From the NCBI GenBank assembly GCA_029891345.1, contig CM056998.1, forward strand, positions 170,152,332-170,216,331: DNA of 64,000 bases, read 5' to 3'. The notes under the pieces are model-generated. The model was not told where the DNA came from. It was given only the letters and a program-made list of their open reading frames with translations, and did not search any database. Numbering within the stretch: the first letter of the stretch is position 1; every line of letters starts with the position of its first letter. This DNA is from Dryococelus australis (Eukaryota > Arthropoda > Insecta > Phasmatodea > Phasmatidae). Below are positions 24,771 to 37,200 of this stretch, in pieces. The position numbers and the translations under genes were made by a program.

Positions 24771-25080
24771 GAAAGTTGATGGAAACTCTGGACAATTAAA
24801 CCAAGCTAAATAGAAATTAATTATCTGGGCAGTGTGAAAAAATTTGTGGGACAGACAATTGCAAACGCATCTTTCGTGGCAAAACACACGAACAGTCACT
24901 CTAAATAAGGGTGAGTAAGATCCACTACTGTTTGGACCAGCCAAAGCCTTCACACATGCCAACTCTGGGGACAGAACCCAGGCATCTGGGCCAACTTTTC
25001 TGTCATTGTAACATCTTGCTACTGCGGTGACTAGTTGACCTACTCCATGCCACCAATTTAGGATAAGGTGGTGCACTCTA
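24771..25080 (-). repeat. Possible tRNA-derived SINE, minus orientation
   Basis: On the minus strand GATGCCTGGGTTCTGTCCCC resembles a tRNA T-arm/box B (GGTTCNANNCC). It follows a loosely box-A-like region (GCATGGAGTAGGTC near 25050) by a tRNA-like distance. The body then continues TTACTCACCCTTATTTAGAG. An open frame of 147 codons covers 24708-25151 minus but has no recognisable domain. It could instead be another repeat class. Confidence 0.3.
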
Positions 25081-26533
25081 AATTCTACTTTCAGGACTGT
25101 TAATCCATCACAGGATATAGATCTTATCAACACTGTCATTAATTTTGACATCCACCATAGAATTGGTATTCACAGGGATGGTTCACTATCTAATGTGGCG
25201 TAACAGTAGTCGCACTTACTCTAAACAATTTACTGACACGCATAAAGTAAAGCACAGACCTAGGGCCTCTTCATGGTAGATAATCTATACACATTGCCTA
25301 AAGGTGGCTGGGGGGTGATTTGTCCACATTGAACCCTCTCTTATAAATTTTATTCAAAAGTTAATTCTTAACTTTGAAGTTCATATTTTGTTTTGTTTAT
25401 ATAAAGATAACTGGAAAGGAACTCCTTCCTCTTTTCTATATTTGTGTAAAAAAAATGTCTGCCCATACCTTTGCATTTTGACACCTTATTTTACCCTGCA
25501 CTTGAGTTGGTTGATGTATTTAATTAAATTATTTTGGGGAAAAAAAAACTTAGTTTTTGGCATACATTAATTTTTATGTTTAGTATTAGTTTGTATGAAG
25601 TACAGGCATGAAATTCGAACCCCTATTGTTTTAAATTTATAAATCAATCTAATGACTTGAATATATTGTAAAATTCTATCATTTATTGTGAGAGCATGTG
25701 TGTGTCCAGATGTTTATTTTATATACTAAATAGTTAAAAAAAAAGGCATGCTTTAAAACTACCACGACTATGAGCATTTTCATCCTTTCAGAAATTTCCA
25801 ACCAGGTAAAATTGGAACAAATACAAAATACTAATTACTCTGTGAACTACATTACAGCATGTTTGAAATCATACTTTGTAATGTAGTATGGAAAGAACTC
25901 AAAACTACAGACGACCAAAGAATACATTTTTATGCATGATTAAGTAACTCGCCAACATATAAAGAAATTGAATTTTTAGACTCGTGTATTTTTGGAGTCA
26001 TAGTGATTGAAATGTACTCGAAAGTAATAGTGTTTGTATTGTTTTGTTGTGCACACACACACAAATTCATGATACCTTCATAGTCGACTCCAAACCACCT
26101 AAGATACAGATTCCGTACTCAAAAATTGTGTCTTGGTGTAAACTATTACGAGTTCATAGAAATTACACGTTTTTATGGTCATTGTCAGGCTGGTTGTCTT
26201 GGCTTCCGGGCTGGAGCCGCGTCTTTGTTTCATGAACCGCCTACATGTTCAGCTCCTAGTCCCACGAGTGTGACGTCTTGGCAAACAAGGCCGTGAGAAC
26301 CCTCGTACCGTGTTAACACATCTCCATTTGACGTTGCTACCTAAAATTGGTCACAGCTTGGTGTTTTCCGTGATTGCACGCAGAGCTGCGATTTTTCTGA
26401 CATTGCCAACATTGTCCTTAGAGCTATGTTCCTTTCTTCTTTGCCTCCAAAACTAAAAAAAGTAGACCCAGTAGGATGGTGCCTTAAAAATCACCAAATG
26501 CTGACCCAGTATTAATTTTGACGCCAGGGGGCA
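25081..26533. other. AT-rich spacer; right end may be leader of the minus-strand LTR element
   Basis: No gene seen. The minus strand just inside the LTR end at 26534 reads TGGCGTCAAAATTAATACTG. This sits where a primer-binding site would be and loosely resembles the TGGTGTCAGAAGCGGGAT site of the element at 47478. Any Gag downstream (leftwards) is unrecognisable. Confidence 0.3.
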
Positions 26534-27173
26534 TATCCAACTTTGTGAAGGATGGAGGTCTTAATAAAGGAAAATAATTAAATTAAATTTTTGATTTATC
26601 TATAATTTTATAAATATTCACAACACTATTATTTACAAATTAAACTATATGTACTTACTATAATTTTTGTTATTTTCAATATTTAACGTCTGTCTCAATT
26701 CTAATTAAACCCTTATCACTACTTCTGTGTTGGTTACAGTTACTTAATTCACACTCATTGTTTACACATTTTCAATCTATTTCCATCATTCCAAATGTCT
26801 GTCACTCACTCATCCAGTTCAGTAGTCCAGCCTGCAGACTTGTCACTTCGCTGGCTCGTCACTTTGCTGCCTCCGTTGCACAATCTTCCAAACTCTAGAC
26901 TATCAACTCAATTTTTTTCTAACTTACCTTAAAACTTAGAGGAGAGTTGGAGACTCAGGGTAGGGATAGCACCTAAGTGCATCTCAGGGCTAAGTCCCTT
27001 ACTCCTAGACGTGGAAGGAAGTTTCTAACTACAAGGGTACATGCTCGCAGCTTTACTGGGATTCGGCTAACTTAACTGCTATTTGGGTCAAGTTTACCTC
27101 CCATACTAACTTAATCTATACTAAGAGGGTGGGGGGAGGGGACTGGCACAGGCACCATAAAAACCCCTCAACA
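26534..27173 (-). mobile_element. LTR of a decayed Ty3/gypsy-like element
   Basis: Read on the minus strand it starts TGTTGAGGGG and ends with TTATTAAGACCTCCATCCTT followed by an ..AAGTTGGATA terminus. The LTR at 47478-48358 has the near-identical end GATTAAGACCTCCATCCCTT plus ..GAACTTGTTA. The two therefore belong to related families in opposite orientations. A primer-site-like sequence follows at about 26510-26527. No second LTR was found nearby, and the terminal dinucleotide at the 3' end is mutated. Confidence 0.45.
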
Positions 27174-27239
27174 GAAAAGAATTGCAAGATTGCATGTAAT
27201 TTATGAAGTAGAAAAAGGTTTCTACTAGAACAGAAGATG

Positions 27240-29240
27240 GTAAGGGATATTCTTTATTGAAAAGGTGTTTGAAACACTAGAAGAGAAAGATTGGTAGGGG
27301 GGCTGTCATTTGTTTTGCTGGTTATGCTGTATTTAGTTTGTAACCAGGGAGGTGGGAGGTACAAGCCCCCCTGGTGGAGGGGAAGATGTGCTATTACGCA
27401 TTACCCCTCCCGTGCCACCAGTCGACAACTGAAACAAAAAGAGGAAGAGAAAAGGAAGAGGTGGTAGAGACTCCCTAGGTGGACAGCCTGCCTCAGGAGA
27501 AGGTGCTTAGTGGTGCACCAGAGAGCACACTAGCAGCGTCAGTAGGCGCTGCATCGGACCATACATAGTGCGCACCCCCCCCCCCCCCCCCCCCGGTTCA
27601 CCCCGTCCCTGAAGCGTGACTGCCATGTGTAACGCAATAACTTGAGGCTTGGTCACCTTGAAGTGTCTTCTTCAGCTTCTAGGTGGTGTATCATTTGAAG
27701 GCTTGAGGAAAAGTCCCAGTGCCTCAAGGTGTCTTGAGGTGTTATGCAATGTGACACCACAGCCGTCCAACACCGAACCACATGGCTATCCCGGCGTACA
27801 TTTTGGCTTGTGACTGTGGGCATGTAGAGGTTTGTTGGGTGTTGTATTATAAGTAAGATTATTATTGCTGGGATGTACTAAATCACACTGGTGTCGGCCA
27901 CGTGTGCGTTAGTGCGCGCAGGCGTTACAACTGTTCGCTGTGGGGTGTGTGGATTTTAAATTATTATGGCGGCCTGTGCGCCAATTGCAATTTAGGCAGC
28001 TTGTACCCCTGGGTTTGGTCGGGGTCATAGTCCCCTAGGGCTCTAATGAGAGGATTGTTTGAGTCAAGGGCTGTGGCATAGAACTTCTCTGCCATATCTT
28101 GGATTGCTTCAAACAGCATTGGCTGTTGAAGCTCAGCATGTAATTCGCTGGTGGGAATATATCTGGGTACATGGGCAGCTATTTTGAGGCACTTATTTTG
28201 CTTTCGCTGTAGTTGTTCATGTTGGCACAGTATGCCCAGGCTGGCGCTGCATATAATAGTATAGTGCGGTTAAGGGAGTTGTATATTACAATTCCATAAT
28301 GGTGTGTGAGGCCACATCTAGTGTTAAACACTGGGTAGAGGGCCGCGAGGCAGGCTAGGGCTTGCTGGTGCTTGATAGTGTCAGGGGAATGTCATATCAG
28401 CGCCCTGTCCGTGGTCACACCAAGGTATTTTACCTCGGTTTTATAAGGAATATTTTCCTGGAACAGTGTATGATGGGTGGGGGAACCTTAGGTAGGCGCT
28501 TGCGTGTAAAAATGACGGCCTCACATTTGCCGATTCATCTTGATTCGTCGTTTGCGAAAATATGGCTCGAGTATATTTAAGTGGTCTTGGGCATAGCGCA
28601 CGGCCATGTTCAAGTCAGTGAAGAGAGTGTAAAGAACTGTGTCACCTGCATAGACTCCAAGTTGGGCAGTCTATGTAGCAGGGCATGGGATATCACGTGT
28701 ATAAATTGTACAACTCTGGCCCCTAGTATGCTTCCCTGGGGGACATCAGCTCTAATTACTTTATGTGGTTCGTTCCACAGTGACGGCAAATTTTAGTGTG
28801 CCAAGGTATGAGTGCAGTAACTTGACATAGTAATCGGGGAAATTAGTGGAATTAAGTTTATGTACCAGGCCTGCATGGAAAACGCTCTCGCAAGCCTTTT
28901 CGACATCTAGGATTACTGCAACTGTGTAATGTCTCCAGTTGAGAGTTTGAGTTATATACTCAGTTAATCTCACAAGCTGGTGTGTAGTGGGGTGCTTTTA
29001 TTTAGAACCAAACTGTTCATTTGGAATTAAGTGTTCAGCCACAATACTTTTTCAAGTCTGTTGAGTATAACTTCCTGAAATATTTTTGAGAGTACACTCA
29101 GCAGGCTGATGGGGTGGTAGTTCTGAGGCTGGGTTTTAGGCTTTGGGAAGACGATAGCATTTGCCAGTTTCCACGGAGTAGGGAAGTGCGCGAGTTTGAT
29201 GCTACTTTTGAACAGTTCAGCCAGTACCTCAAGTACACAG
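27240..29240 (-). pseudogene. Jockey/CR1-like LINE, 5'-truncated reverse-transcriptase part
   Basis: The non-LTR reverse transcriptase copies its own RNA at a nicked target. On the minus strand I read KLANAIVFPKPKTQPQNYHP then ISLLSVLSKIFQEVILNRLE (29080-29200, the conserved PISLLP region). VAVILDVEKACESVFHAGLV follows near 28860-28920, the position of motif A (usually FLDVSKAFD). A decayed motif B/C region lies at 28600-28760. C-terminal thumb-like pieces at 27960-28360 include LPMYPDI and KLPKLQLAHR-like remnants. An AATAAA-like signal on the minus strand near 27258 may mark the 3' end. Stops and frameshifts are numerous. Endonuclease and ORF1 are missing: the copy stops abruptly at about 29240 against the mariner-like transposase. 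Confidence 0.7.
27575..27594. repeat. Run of 20 C
   Basis: Uninterrupted cytosine run inside the 3' part of the LINE copy. It is one of at least ten long G/C homopolymers in the window. Confidence 0.95.
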
Positions 29241-30260
29241 ACGACAGCGACGCACACTCGACGTATGACATGGGTAAAGATGTGTGGGTTGTTTCGAATT
29301 ATAGTACAGGCATCAGTAATCCGGGCGTGAACTTCAGCTACCTTGTTGACCGGGGTCTCTTATACCAATGTATTGAGATAACCCCACAAAAATAAATCAG
29401 GTGGCGTCAAGTCTGGGGAGCGTGGTGGCCACCTCACTTGTCCGCCTGGGGTTGGTGACGGGCTTCCAAACTGAAGTGTGTTGCAGGGGCTCCGTCAGGT
29501 ACCACATACGCTGTGTGTAAATCCACGTCCTCCAACAAAACAGTCAGTATGTCCTCTAAAAACTCTCGATAACGGTGGCCAATCAAACGTGGCGGCAAGA
29601 AGTACGGTCCAATGAGGTTTGCCGCCGACAATGCCGGCCCAAACGTTAGCAGTAAATGTTACTTGATGGCGGTGTCCAACCATTGCTCGTGGGTTTACAT
29701 CGTTCCAGACGTGTCAGTTTCGACTGTTGAGAACGCCATCACGTGTGAAAGCAGCCTCTTCTATCCACAGAATGTAGATTCGTATGCGCAGTGATGCAGA
29801 AACCAGTGAGCGAAATCTACAGTGGCTGGAAATCAGCTGGGTGTAAGGCTTCCACCATTTCACGATGATACGAGTGTAACTGTTCGGGCAGAACCCCCAA
29901 CACACTTTGGTGGTTCGCATGCATTGTACGAGCGTTTCCACGTGTGCTATTTGATGGCAAATTGGCGATGCATTCCAACACTTCCTCCTAAAATCTGGCT
30001 GTCCGGACGTTGCGTATCACGCCGGTGTCGTACCTGTTCGCTGTAAATGTTCCAGTCTCGCGCAACCGTCTGTCCACAGACGTGAACCATCCGATGACCC
30101 GGATGGTGTGTGTTTGTAAGGGTATGTTTATACAGACGCTGTGCTGCTGTTGCGTTACCAACCGCGGCACCATACACGAGATGCATATCCACCATATCTG
30201 TGCACGTGTATTCTCTCTCCATGTTGCGAACCAACAGTGCACTGCCACCCTGTCTCACAC
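29241..30260 (-). pseudogene. Mariner-like transposase with DUF4817-type N-terminus
   Basis: The minus strand gives DMVDMHLVYGAAVGNATAAQ near 30150-30210, the helix-turn-helix region of DUF4817 proteins. After frame changes come HPGHRM and ARDW/ETGTF-type pieces, then WIEEAAFTRDGVLNSRN near 29716-29770, where the usual first catalytic Asp is Glu. VTFTANVWAGIVGGKPHWT (29610-29665) and PDGAPATHFSLEARHQ (29450-29500) follow, the latter with the second Asp. Then PPRSPDLTPPDLFLWGYL (29360-29420) supplies the third Asp. The last part, IRNNPHIFTHVIRR, ends near 29240 and runs into LINE sequence. Several frameshifts and stops make it inactive. The family is common in insects as a Tc1/mariner-superfamily transposase. 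Confidence 0.75.
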
Positions 30261-31415
30261 GCTGGCGCTGCTAACTCACAGCTGCGCGCGCAACTGCGAC
30301 CTGCCTTGCCACGCAGGCTGCGTATCTAGCAGGCAACCGAGTGCACCCTTGCAAACTTTGTTTTCTCGCAAACTGTTCGCCTGAGAGTGTTACATCACGG
30401 TAACGTTATTTGTCCATTAGCGTACTGTACGTATGAGTATGACGTCTTAAAGAAATGTCCAAGGGTTACACACACATCTGTAGGATACTAACATACCGCC
30501 GCCTATTTTCTCACTGTATGGGGATGAAGTACTCCACAACTATTCGCAGGTTTCAGGCCTTGGTAAAAAAAAAAAAATTATATACAGAATTGTTCTTCCA
30601 TCTCATGTAGGTTTTATTATTTTCAGTTAACACCGTTTGGCGTATCGAATTGAAAGGGTGGCTACCTCCCTTGCGAGTTGCTGTACAACATAGTTCGTAG
30701 TTCAGGAATATTCTGCATAGCTGAAACCAAACGTCGTGCTAAAATTAATTTTATGAATTTGTTACAATGAAGGTTTTAAGTTGAAATTGTTACATCTGTG
30801 CTATAAAAAAAACCCTGATGAATGATACTTTTTAAATGACGTGGTGTTTTTATGAAGTTATTAATATATCAGAAATCATCAAACATCCTCATTTAAAAAA
30901 AAAGATCGGCACTAGAACAGCATACATGAAATGGAAGAGCTATTCTGTACATGATTTATTTTTTTTAACCAAGACCTGAATTTAAAAAAAAAAACCTTTG
31001 TTGAGTTTGGCGCCAGATCATCGAGACTGAGTCGAAAAAGAAAATCTGAACGTAACTGCCCTAATACATTGTGGAATATAAGTAAGACTGCAGCTTATTG
31101 TGTAGTCTGTCCCCCTCCGTGAAGGAAACAGTCTCTACACCACGGAGCAGACATGCTCCGGAGCTTGTTGTGGCACCCCGCTCATCGTTATATCCGCCTC
31201 GCTATTTTCGTTCCTGCCTCACGCTGTCAGCACTCCGGGAGGTTACGCTGGGCTTCCCCCCTGTGTGGGGCCGGCCCCTCCTATATCTGCGTTTATTTTT
31301 AAAAGTTAGGCGAATAAATTTCACTTTAACATTTAACCGTTTGTTACTGTTTGCAACTGTGATGGAAAACGGTGCTTGCAACAGGCAAACACCAAAAATA
31401 AACAGGTGGGCATGG
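30261..31415. other. Spacer, upstream part of the mariner-like element and unknown sequence
   Basis: 30261-30430 is GC-richer and may be the 5' leader of the mariner-like element. The rest includes several A-runs and a CpG-rich patch at 31095-31290 (CTCCGTGAAGGAAAC, GGGGCCGGCCCC) without a recognisable gene. Confidence 0.35.
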
Positions 31416-31830
31416 GTTTGTTGAAAAAATATCGATGTTTCAGCGTTATATCGATATAAATTGTCGATATATTTCAACGATAATACATCGAAATCAACAG
31501 TTTTCCAGGTATCGTAAATACATATTTTTGAAATGCTCCTTTAATAAGCTCTGTTTTGAATATATAAATTGAATTAAAAAATTACTATGTTTTCTTTGGC
31601 AACATACCAGAAACAAGCGCCACATCTTTCTGTAATGCCTCATATCATCAATATGTAATATTGCAAGCTATTATACATTTTGAAGCCTTTTAATGCATAA
31701 ATATCTGATTCCGAAGTACCGAAAATCGATTTTTTCTTTCAATTTATATTTTCGTAAAACAAAAATTTTATAAATAACCTAAAATAATATTGACATATTT
31801 TCCCGATATCAACATCCTTAGTGGGGCAGT
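31416..31830. repeat. ATCGAT-rich element, probable non-autonomous transposon
   Basis: TTGTTGAAAAAATATCGATG opens a region rich in ATCGAT-like words (31428-31490), and CCCGATATCAACATCC closes it (31803-31818). The ends are loosely inverted (GTTGA..ATCGATG against GATATCAAC). Similar ATCGATA-rich repeats are known from insects, but borders and target duplication are unclear. Confidence 0.3.
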
Positions 31831-32104
31831 CGCCAGCCACCAGTGGCGTAGGAAACGGTTTCCATTTGAAAGGGAGGAGGATAAGGTTTGAGACTGGAGT
31901 CAAACTACAGACCATAATTTCAAATGGCTGCCATGAGAATTGCCGGAGAAAGGGAAAGGGTTCTCGGTATTATTTGAATGAGGACATTAAATTTTAATAT
32001 TTTATCACCATCGTTTTTTTGAGAAAAATGAAAACAAATATTTAATGCCATTTCGCCAGTCTGAGGATGTTGTCACATGAAATATTTAGCATTTCTGTGA
32101 CTTA

Positions 32105-33667
32105 CAGCGTCTCAAAAAAGTATTCATACACCCATAGTTTGTGCTCCAGGTTAAGTATAAAGGATTGTTAAGTTGCAAGGCTACATTCATTTGCTAATTA
32201 CATTAGAGTACAATGTTTTCCTGTACAAAATATATCACAATAACAAAACTATACATGAAACAATACTGTAATTTTATGGTCAACTCAAGAAAATATTCAT
32301 ACCGTCACAAACAGAATGAACCCTTATACATTATAGCAGTAGTAGCAAATCAGTTATTTAATATTTCTTGTGCGCATCTTTAGCACACACGATTGCTTCA
32401 AGACATCGTGGCATAAACCGTATTTACGCTGTGGCGTGTGCTAGGTAAATGTCTGGCCACTCTTCCAAAAGTAGCCTTTTTGCAGAGCGTGCTTGCTAGA
32501 ATGGCAGTGTCTCTGTACTTATTTGTCCATATAGTACCACAAATGCTCAATGGGATTGATATCTAGGCTCTGTGGTGGGGTTAGAAGCCATCGTGGAGCA
32601 TTATACAATAACCACTCCTTAGTTTTCATGGCAGTGTGCTTAGGGTAATTGTCTTGTTAGAATGCAAAGACCCCTGCAAGACTCAGCTCCTGATTACTTT
32701 TTGATAGACAACGGCGCAAGACACTAATACAGCTGGTGGCATCCATCGTATCTTCAATAAAAGCTAAATTTCCAAACCTAGAAGATGCCATGCATTCCCA
32801 AACCCATCACTTTGCAACCTCCATGTTTGACTGTAGATCTAATGTGTTGCAATTGCAATGCCTTCGCCCCACCCCCTGTTTGCCGACTGAGCTGAATATA
32901 TTAACTTTTGACATATAGTAACAATAACATAGTATCCCAAAATTAGTTAGGCCTAGAATGGCATTTGTTGGAAAATTGCTGGCATTTTTGTCGGTTTACT
33001 GCACAAATATGTGGTTTCTTGCTGCCCTGTCATGGAAATTGGCATTATGTAAAACATTTGAGGACATAGCGGTATGTTTATAAGTCGATGCAGTATCTTC
33101 TGCTAAAGATGCTGCACTTTGGCATGGTTCTTTACATGCTAAGGTGACAAGATTCCATAGTTTGCAGGACGTAAGCACTTTTGGCCGTCTGGATTGTCGT
33201 TCACTTTCTGTCGTTCCTGTTAATTTTCACTTCTTTAGTATGGAACTGACAGTTCCAAAAAAAGGAGAGTGTGTTTGCAATTTCGCAATAACTACTGCTT
33301 TGCTTATAGATAAAATCAATTCTTCGCGTTGCGTCACATAAGTTCACGTTTCTTGCACTACCTCTTACTACAACAGTCCGACAACTGATGTACAGGCAAT
33401 CTGTAGATGCACAACTGCTGGAAGTGGATAACACTGCTTTTAAGAAACGAAACAGGTTTACACCTACGCTGTATGAATACCTTTTTATCTACCACAATTA
33501 CATCTTTCCTATTGCATGCTTTTCCTTCCGTCATTAGTTTGCATTTAATTAATACACCATGGCATACTGTTTCCGCTCCTCTCTACGTAGGGTTTATGGC
33601 TTTACATTGCGTCATATACACATGCTAGGAATAAACATGTGGGTATGAATACTTTTGTGAGTCACTG
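32105..33667 (-). mobile_element. Tc1-like DNA transposon, defective
   Basis: Inverted ends CAGCGTCTCAAAAAAGTATT (32105) and the complement of CAGTGACTCACAAAAGTATT (33667) are flanked by TA on both sides (32103-32104 and 33668-33669), as expected for Tc1/mariner. The 1.56-kb body carries a degenerate transposase on the minus strand. Confidence 0.85.
32380..33400 (-). pseudogene. Tc1-like transposase remnant
   Basis: Would have excised and inserted the surrounding element at TA sites. Minus-strand pieces include KLWNIVTLA-like and AEDTASTYKHTAMSSNVLHN then ANFHDRAARNH near 33000-33170, matching the DNA-binding part of Tc1 transposases. Near 32510-32590 lies PPQSLDINPIEHLWYYM, equivalent to the conserved SPDLNPIEHLW block, here with Pro to Leu. 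The middle catalytic part is heavily decayed and cannot be read continuously. No intact frame exceeds about 75 codons. Confidence 0.7.
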
Positions 33668-33669
33668 TA

Positions 33670-34206
33670 AGTGCTTAGTTTGACGGAATGAAAATAGAAA
33701 CGCATTTATAACTATCTTTAAGTTATTTTGAACAAATGCTTTGTTTTGCTCTTTTGCGTATGTATGACAGCTTCTCGAAAGGTGTAACTGTACACGAGTA
33801 TCCGTATAGGCTTTCAAATAATGAACTGTCAAAACATGACTTGGTTTAAATTGGTTGAATTGTTTGGGATGTATGAAACGGTGCACTAAATTTGAAAATG
33901 ACCGCCATTATGAAAAACAAGCACACGGTGTGGTAGGAAACTATGAAAGTCGGATATCCTAAGTACTGTGTGTACGGAGTTTGGTGAAATCCTGTTCATG
34001 CGTACAAAAGTTTTTCAGGGACACACACAGCCGGACACGGAAGTGGTCTCATGAGCTCATCTTTCCTTCGGAAGCTAGGCTAAAGAGGATTATTTGCAAT
34101 TCAATACGACAATTTATAACCAAACCTAATTTTGTCCTGTAATATCACATTTTACATTAGATAAAATCGGCTGTAATACTATTTGCTCAATTCTTTACTG
34201 ATTATA
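33670..34206. other. Spacer, no gene recognised
   Basis: AT-rich with one open minus frame (33662-33886) lacking any domain. No repeat structure was paired. Confidence 0.4.
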
Positions 34207-34233
34207 GGTGCCACGATGGTGTAGTGATCAGAC
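34207..34233 (+). repeat. Head of tRNA-derived SINE, cut off by LINE insertion
   Basis: GGTGCCACGATGGTGTAGTG then ATCAGAC equals the first 27 bases of the SINE at 43551 (GGGGCCTCGGTGGTGTAGTG then GTTAGAC). It includes the pol III box A. The match ends exactly where the poly-T of a minus-strand LINE begins, and the rest of the SINE resumes at 37791. Confidence 0.75.
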
Positions 34234-37200
34234 TTTTTTTCTAACTTATTTAATTAACCCTACTTAGCAGTAAAGCCATCCAGGGTGTTAAATTATATCA
34301 TGACTACTGCAATTTAACAAACAGTATATTAGTTATATATATTCACAATTTTTTTGGGAGGGCAGCTGTTCGTCGGGGAGCCCGCATTTTAAGCCACACA
34401 TTATTTTTATATTCAAAAAACATCATTCACACTTCCTAGGAGGGTGGTGAGCTATTCTGCCCCGACCGAGACAGCTCCCCGACGGGTATCCTTTCGGCCG
34501 CCCCTCGTTTCACCGCCCCCGCCGGAACAGACCAGGGACCAGGATTCCCACGAATCCGCCCGCGCGACCAGACGCCGTCGGGCTCGTACATGGTCCGTCA
34601 CGGCACACAACGGTCGAATGACCCCGCACACGAAGGCCCCCAGCCCCCTTCGTATCTGTACTATTCTAGTTTGTTCTTTTTATATTTTCCCCTTGTTCCA
34701 ACCTAAGCATCGTCTATGACATCGAAGTACCTTGTGGACACCCAGGCCTTCATTTCCCGCGGACAAGGGAATGGAGCTCCGCTCCTAAGGGTGCCCCCCT
34801 TTTTTTTAAAACAGACACATACACAGACATCAACTAACATATTATCACAAATCACAACTTTCCCTCATTTAAATTTTCTTCTCCGCAGTTCCTTCCGTTC
34901 TTCTTTCATCTTCTCTTTCTTGCTGCGTCTCCTCCTTGCTGCTTCTCCTCCTGTTTTTCTCTCTTCTGTTGTTATTCTACTTCCCTTCTCTGTTCTCCTC
35001 CCCATTTTATTTCCTCTTCTTTATCTTCTCTTCCTCCTTGTTCCTCTATTTTTCTCCATATTTCCTTAATTTCCTCTTGCATTCATTTCAGATTTTGTGT
35101 TCTTCTTTATAACTTTTTCGTGTTTGGAATTTTTCTTCCCCACTGCTATTCTGCAAATTTCAATATTTACTGAAAATTCTGTTTCTTATCTAAAAGAGAG
35201 AGAGAGTTATTTATAATTTTAATTTAATTTAATCGATAAAATACCAGACACACACACTCAATAATTCCCTTAGTTCCAGCACACTCTCATCCTCTCCCTA
35301 GACTAATGTGTTAAATCATCATTCATAGTTTTTACCAAATCATATATTTTACATATACTTTCATTTATTATTTCTACTATTTCCTTGTCTTGCATATTAT
35401 TGTTTTCGTAATGGCTAGTTGTCATTAAAAGGTTTAATTTTTGTTCTAATGCTTTCCTTTCTTCTTTAAACATGCCACACAAGTACAGAATATGGTATAC
35501 CGTCTGAGCTCCCTTTTCACATTGACAACTGTCGTCTTCTGTTTTATTTATTTTAGCTAAATATTCTTTAATTTGACAGTGCCCCGTTATTAATTTCAAC
35601 ACACTATTATTTATATTGCTTTTACTTTCGTACCATTGTTGTTTATTTAAAACATAATTTTTAGTATTTAGGCCGGTTTATGTTGTATCGTACTTTGTGT
35701 GCCAATTTATAACACTTAGTTTATAATATTTCTTTCGTCTTTTAAATTAATAGGTTGAGTTTTTCTATTTTTTTTCAATCCAAATATTATTGTGCTCTAC
35801 TGTCGTATTATATGTATTTCCGTTGTATTCTATTTCGTCTACTTCATTTTTGATTTGATATATCATATTTCTATCTTTTATACTATAGTCTGTTGGCATT
35901 TCTTTACTAACAGTTATTGCGGATACATATGATGTTGTTGGTGTTAAATTCATTATTTTTATCAATACATATCTTTGTGATGCTCTTAGTATTCTTTTAA
36001 TGTGTGTATTTTCAATTTTATTTTTGTAACAAGTGCTAGCATATTGTATAATATTACGGTATAATACCTGAAATAATATTTTCTTATTTTTATTATTATA
36101 ATTTTTTATTTTCCACACCGTTTGTTTTAATTTTAAAAAATATATTCTAAACTTTTTCGGTTATATATTTAACATGTGGGATAAAACTTAATCTATTATC
36201 AAAAATTATTTTAAAATTATGGCAACTGTTTTTTCTACTGATAATTTAATTTTTTTTCTCTTTCATCCATATTAAAGTTTTATCCATTATTTTTTGTGTC
36301 CGTTGTTCTATTTACTTTCTTGTATTGCTTTCTATCAACATTATAAAATCGTCCGCGAATGCCACAACTTTTGAATCCTCGTTATTGTTTTGTACGATGT
36401 AATAATTTATTACTGAAGTCCATAGACTTGGCCCTATTACTGATCCTTGTGGACAGCCGCGATTTATTTCGCTTTTTAACGTTATTGATTATCTTGTACT
36501 ACTATGTTCCGGTTATTCAAATAGTCCCAAAAAAATTTCTTTCCATTTTTTCGCTATTGGTATTTTATTAATCTGTTCTTTAATGTCTTTCCATGTTACT
36601 GTTGAAAATTCCAATGAAATATTTTTTGTACTGGTTTGTATTAAATTTAACACCTTATTTATTGTCTGTTTGGTAGATTTTTTTTTTCTCTAAATCCAAA
36701 TTGGTTATCGCGAAGCGTTTTTTCTATTTCTGATTTAATTTTACTATATATTATTCTTTCGTATATTTTGCCCAATGTTGATAAGAGACATATTGGTCTG
36801 TAGGATGAAACCTCTTTTTAATTTATTCTTACTTTGGTATAAAAATAATGTCTTTCCTGTTTTCCATATTTCCGGATATCTGTTTAATGTATAGCATTTA
36901 TTTATAATTTTTGTTAGTGTTGATTTAATTGTTTCCCAGGTTTTATTTATTACTTCGATTGTTATCCGATCGATTCCCGGTGATTTTTTAACACTGCATC
37001 TTTTATTGCATTTTAAATATCTATTTCTTTGATTTCTTCAGATTATTTTTTTCTCTTCTTCCAAAGTATGTATTTCTATTTCTTCTTCTGTTCCTTGAAG
37101 ATTAGGTAGTAGTTTGTCCGTCATAACTTTATATATTTCCTTAATTGTTGTGTATTTTTCCCCAATTTTTATGCTACTGATGGTTTCTTTTTTCCTCAAC

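Noticed and set aside
24708..25151. 147-codon minus-strand frame as a gene
   Set aside because: Overlaps a likely tRNA-derived repeat (box-B-like GGGTTCTGTCCCC) and lacks any domain.
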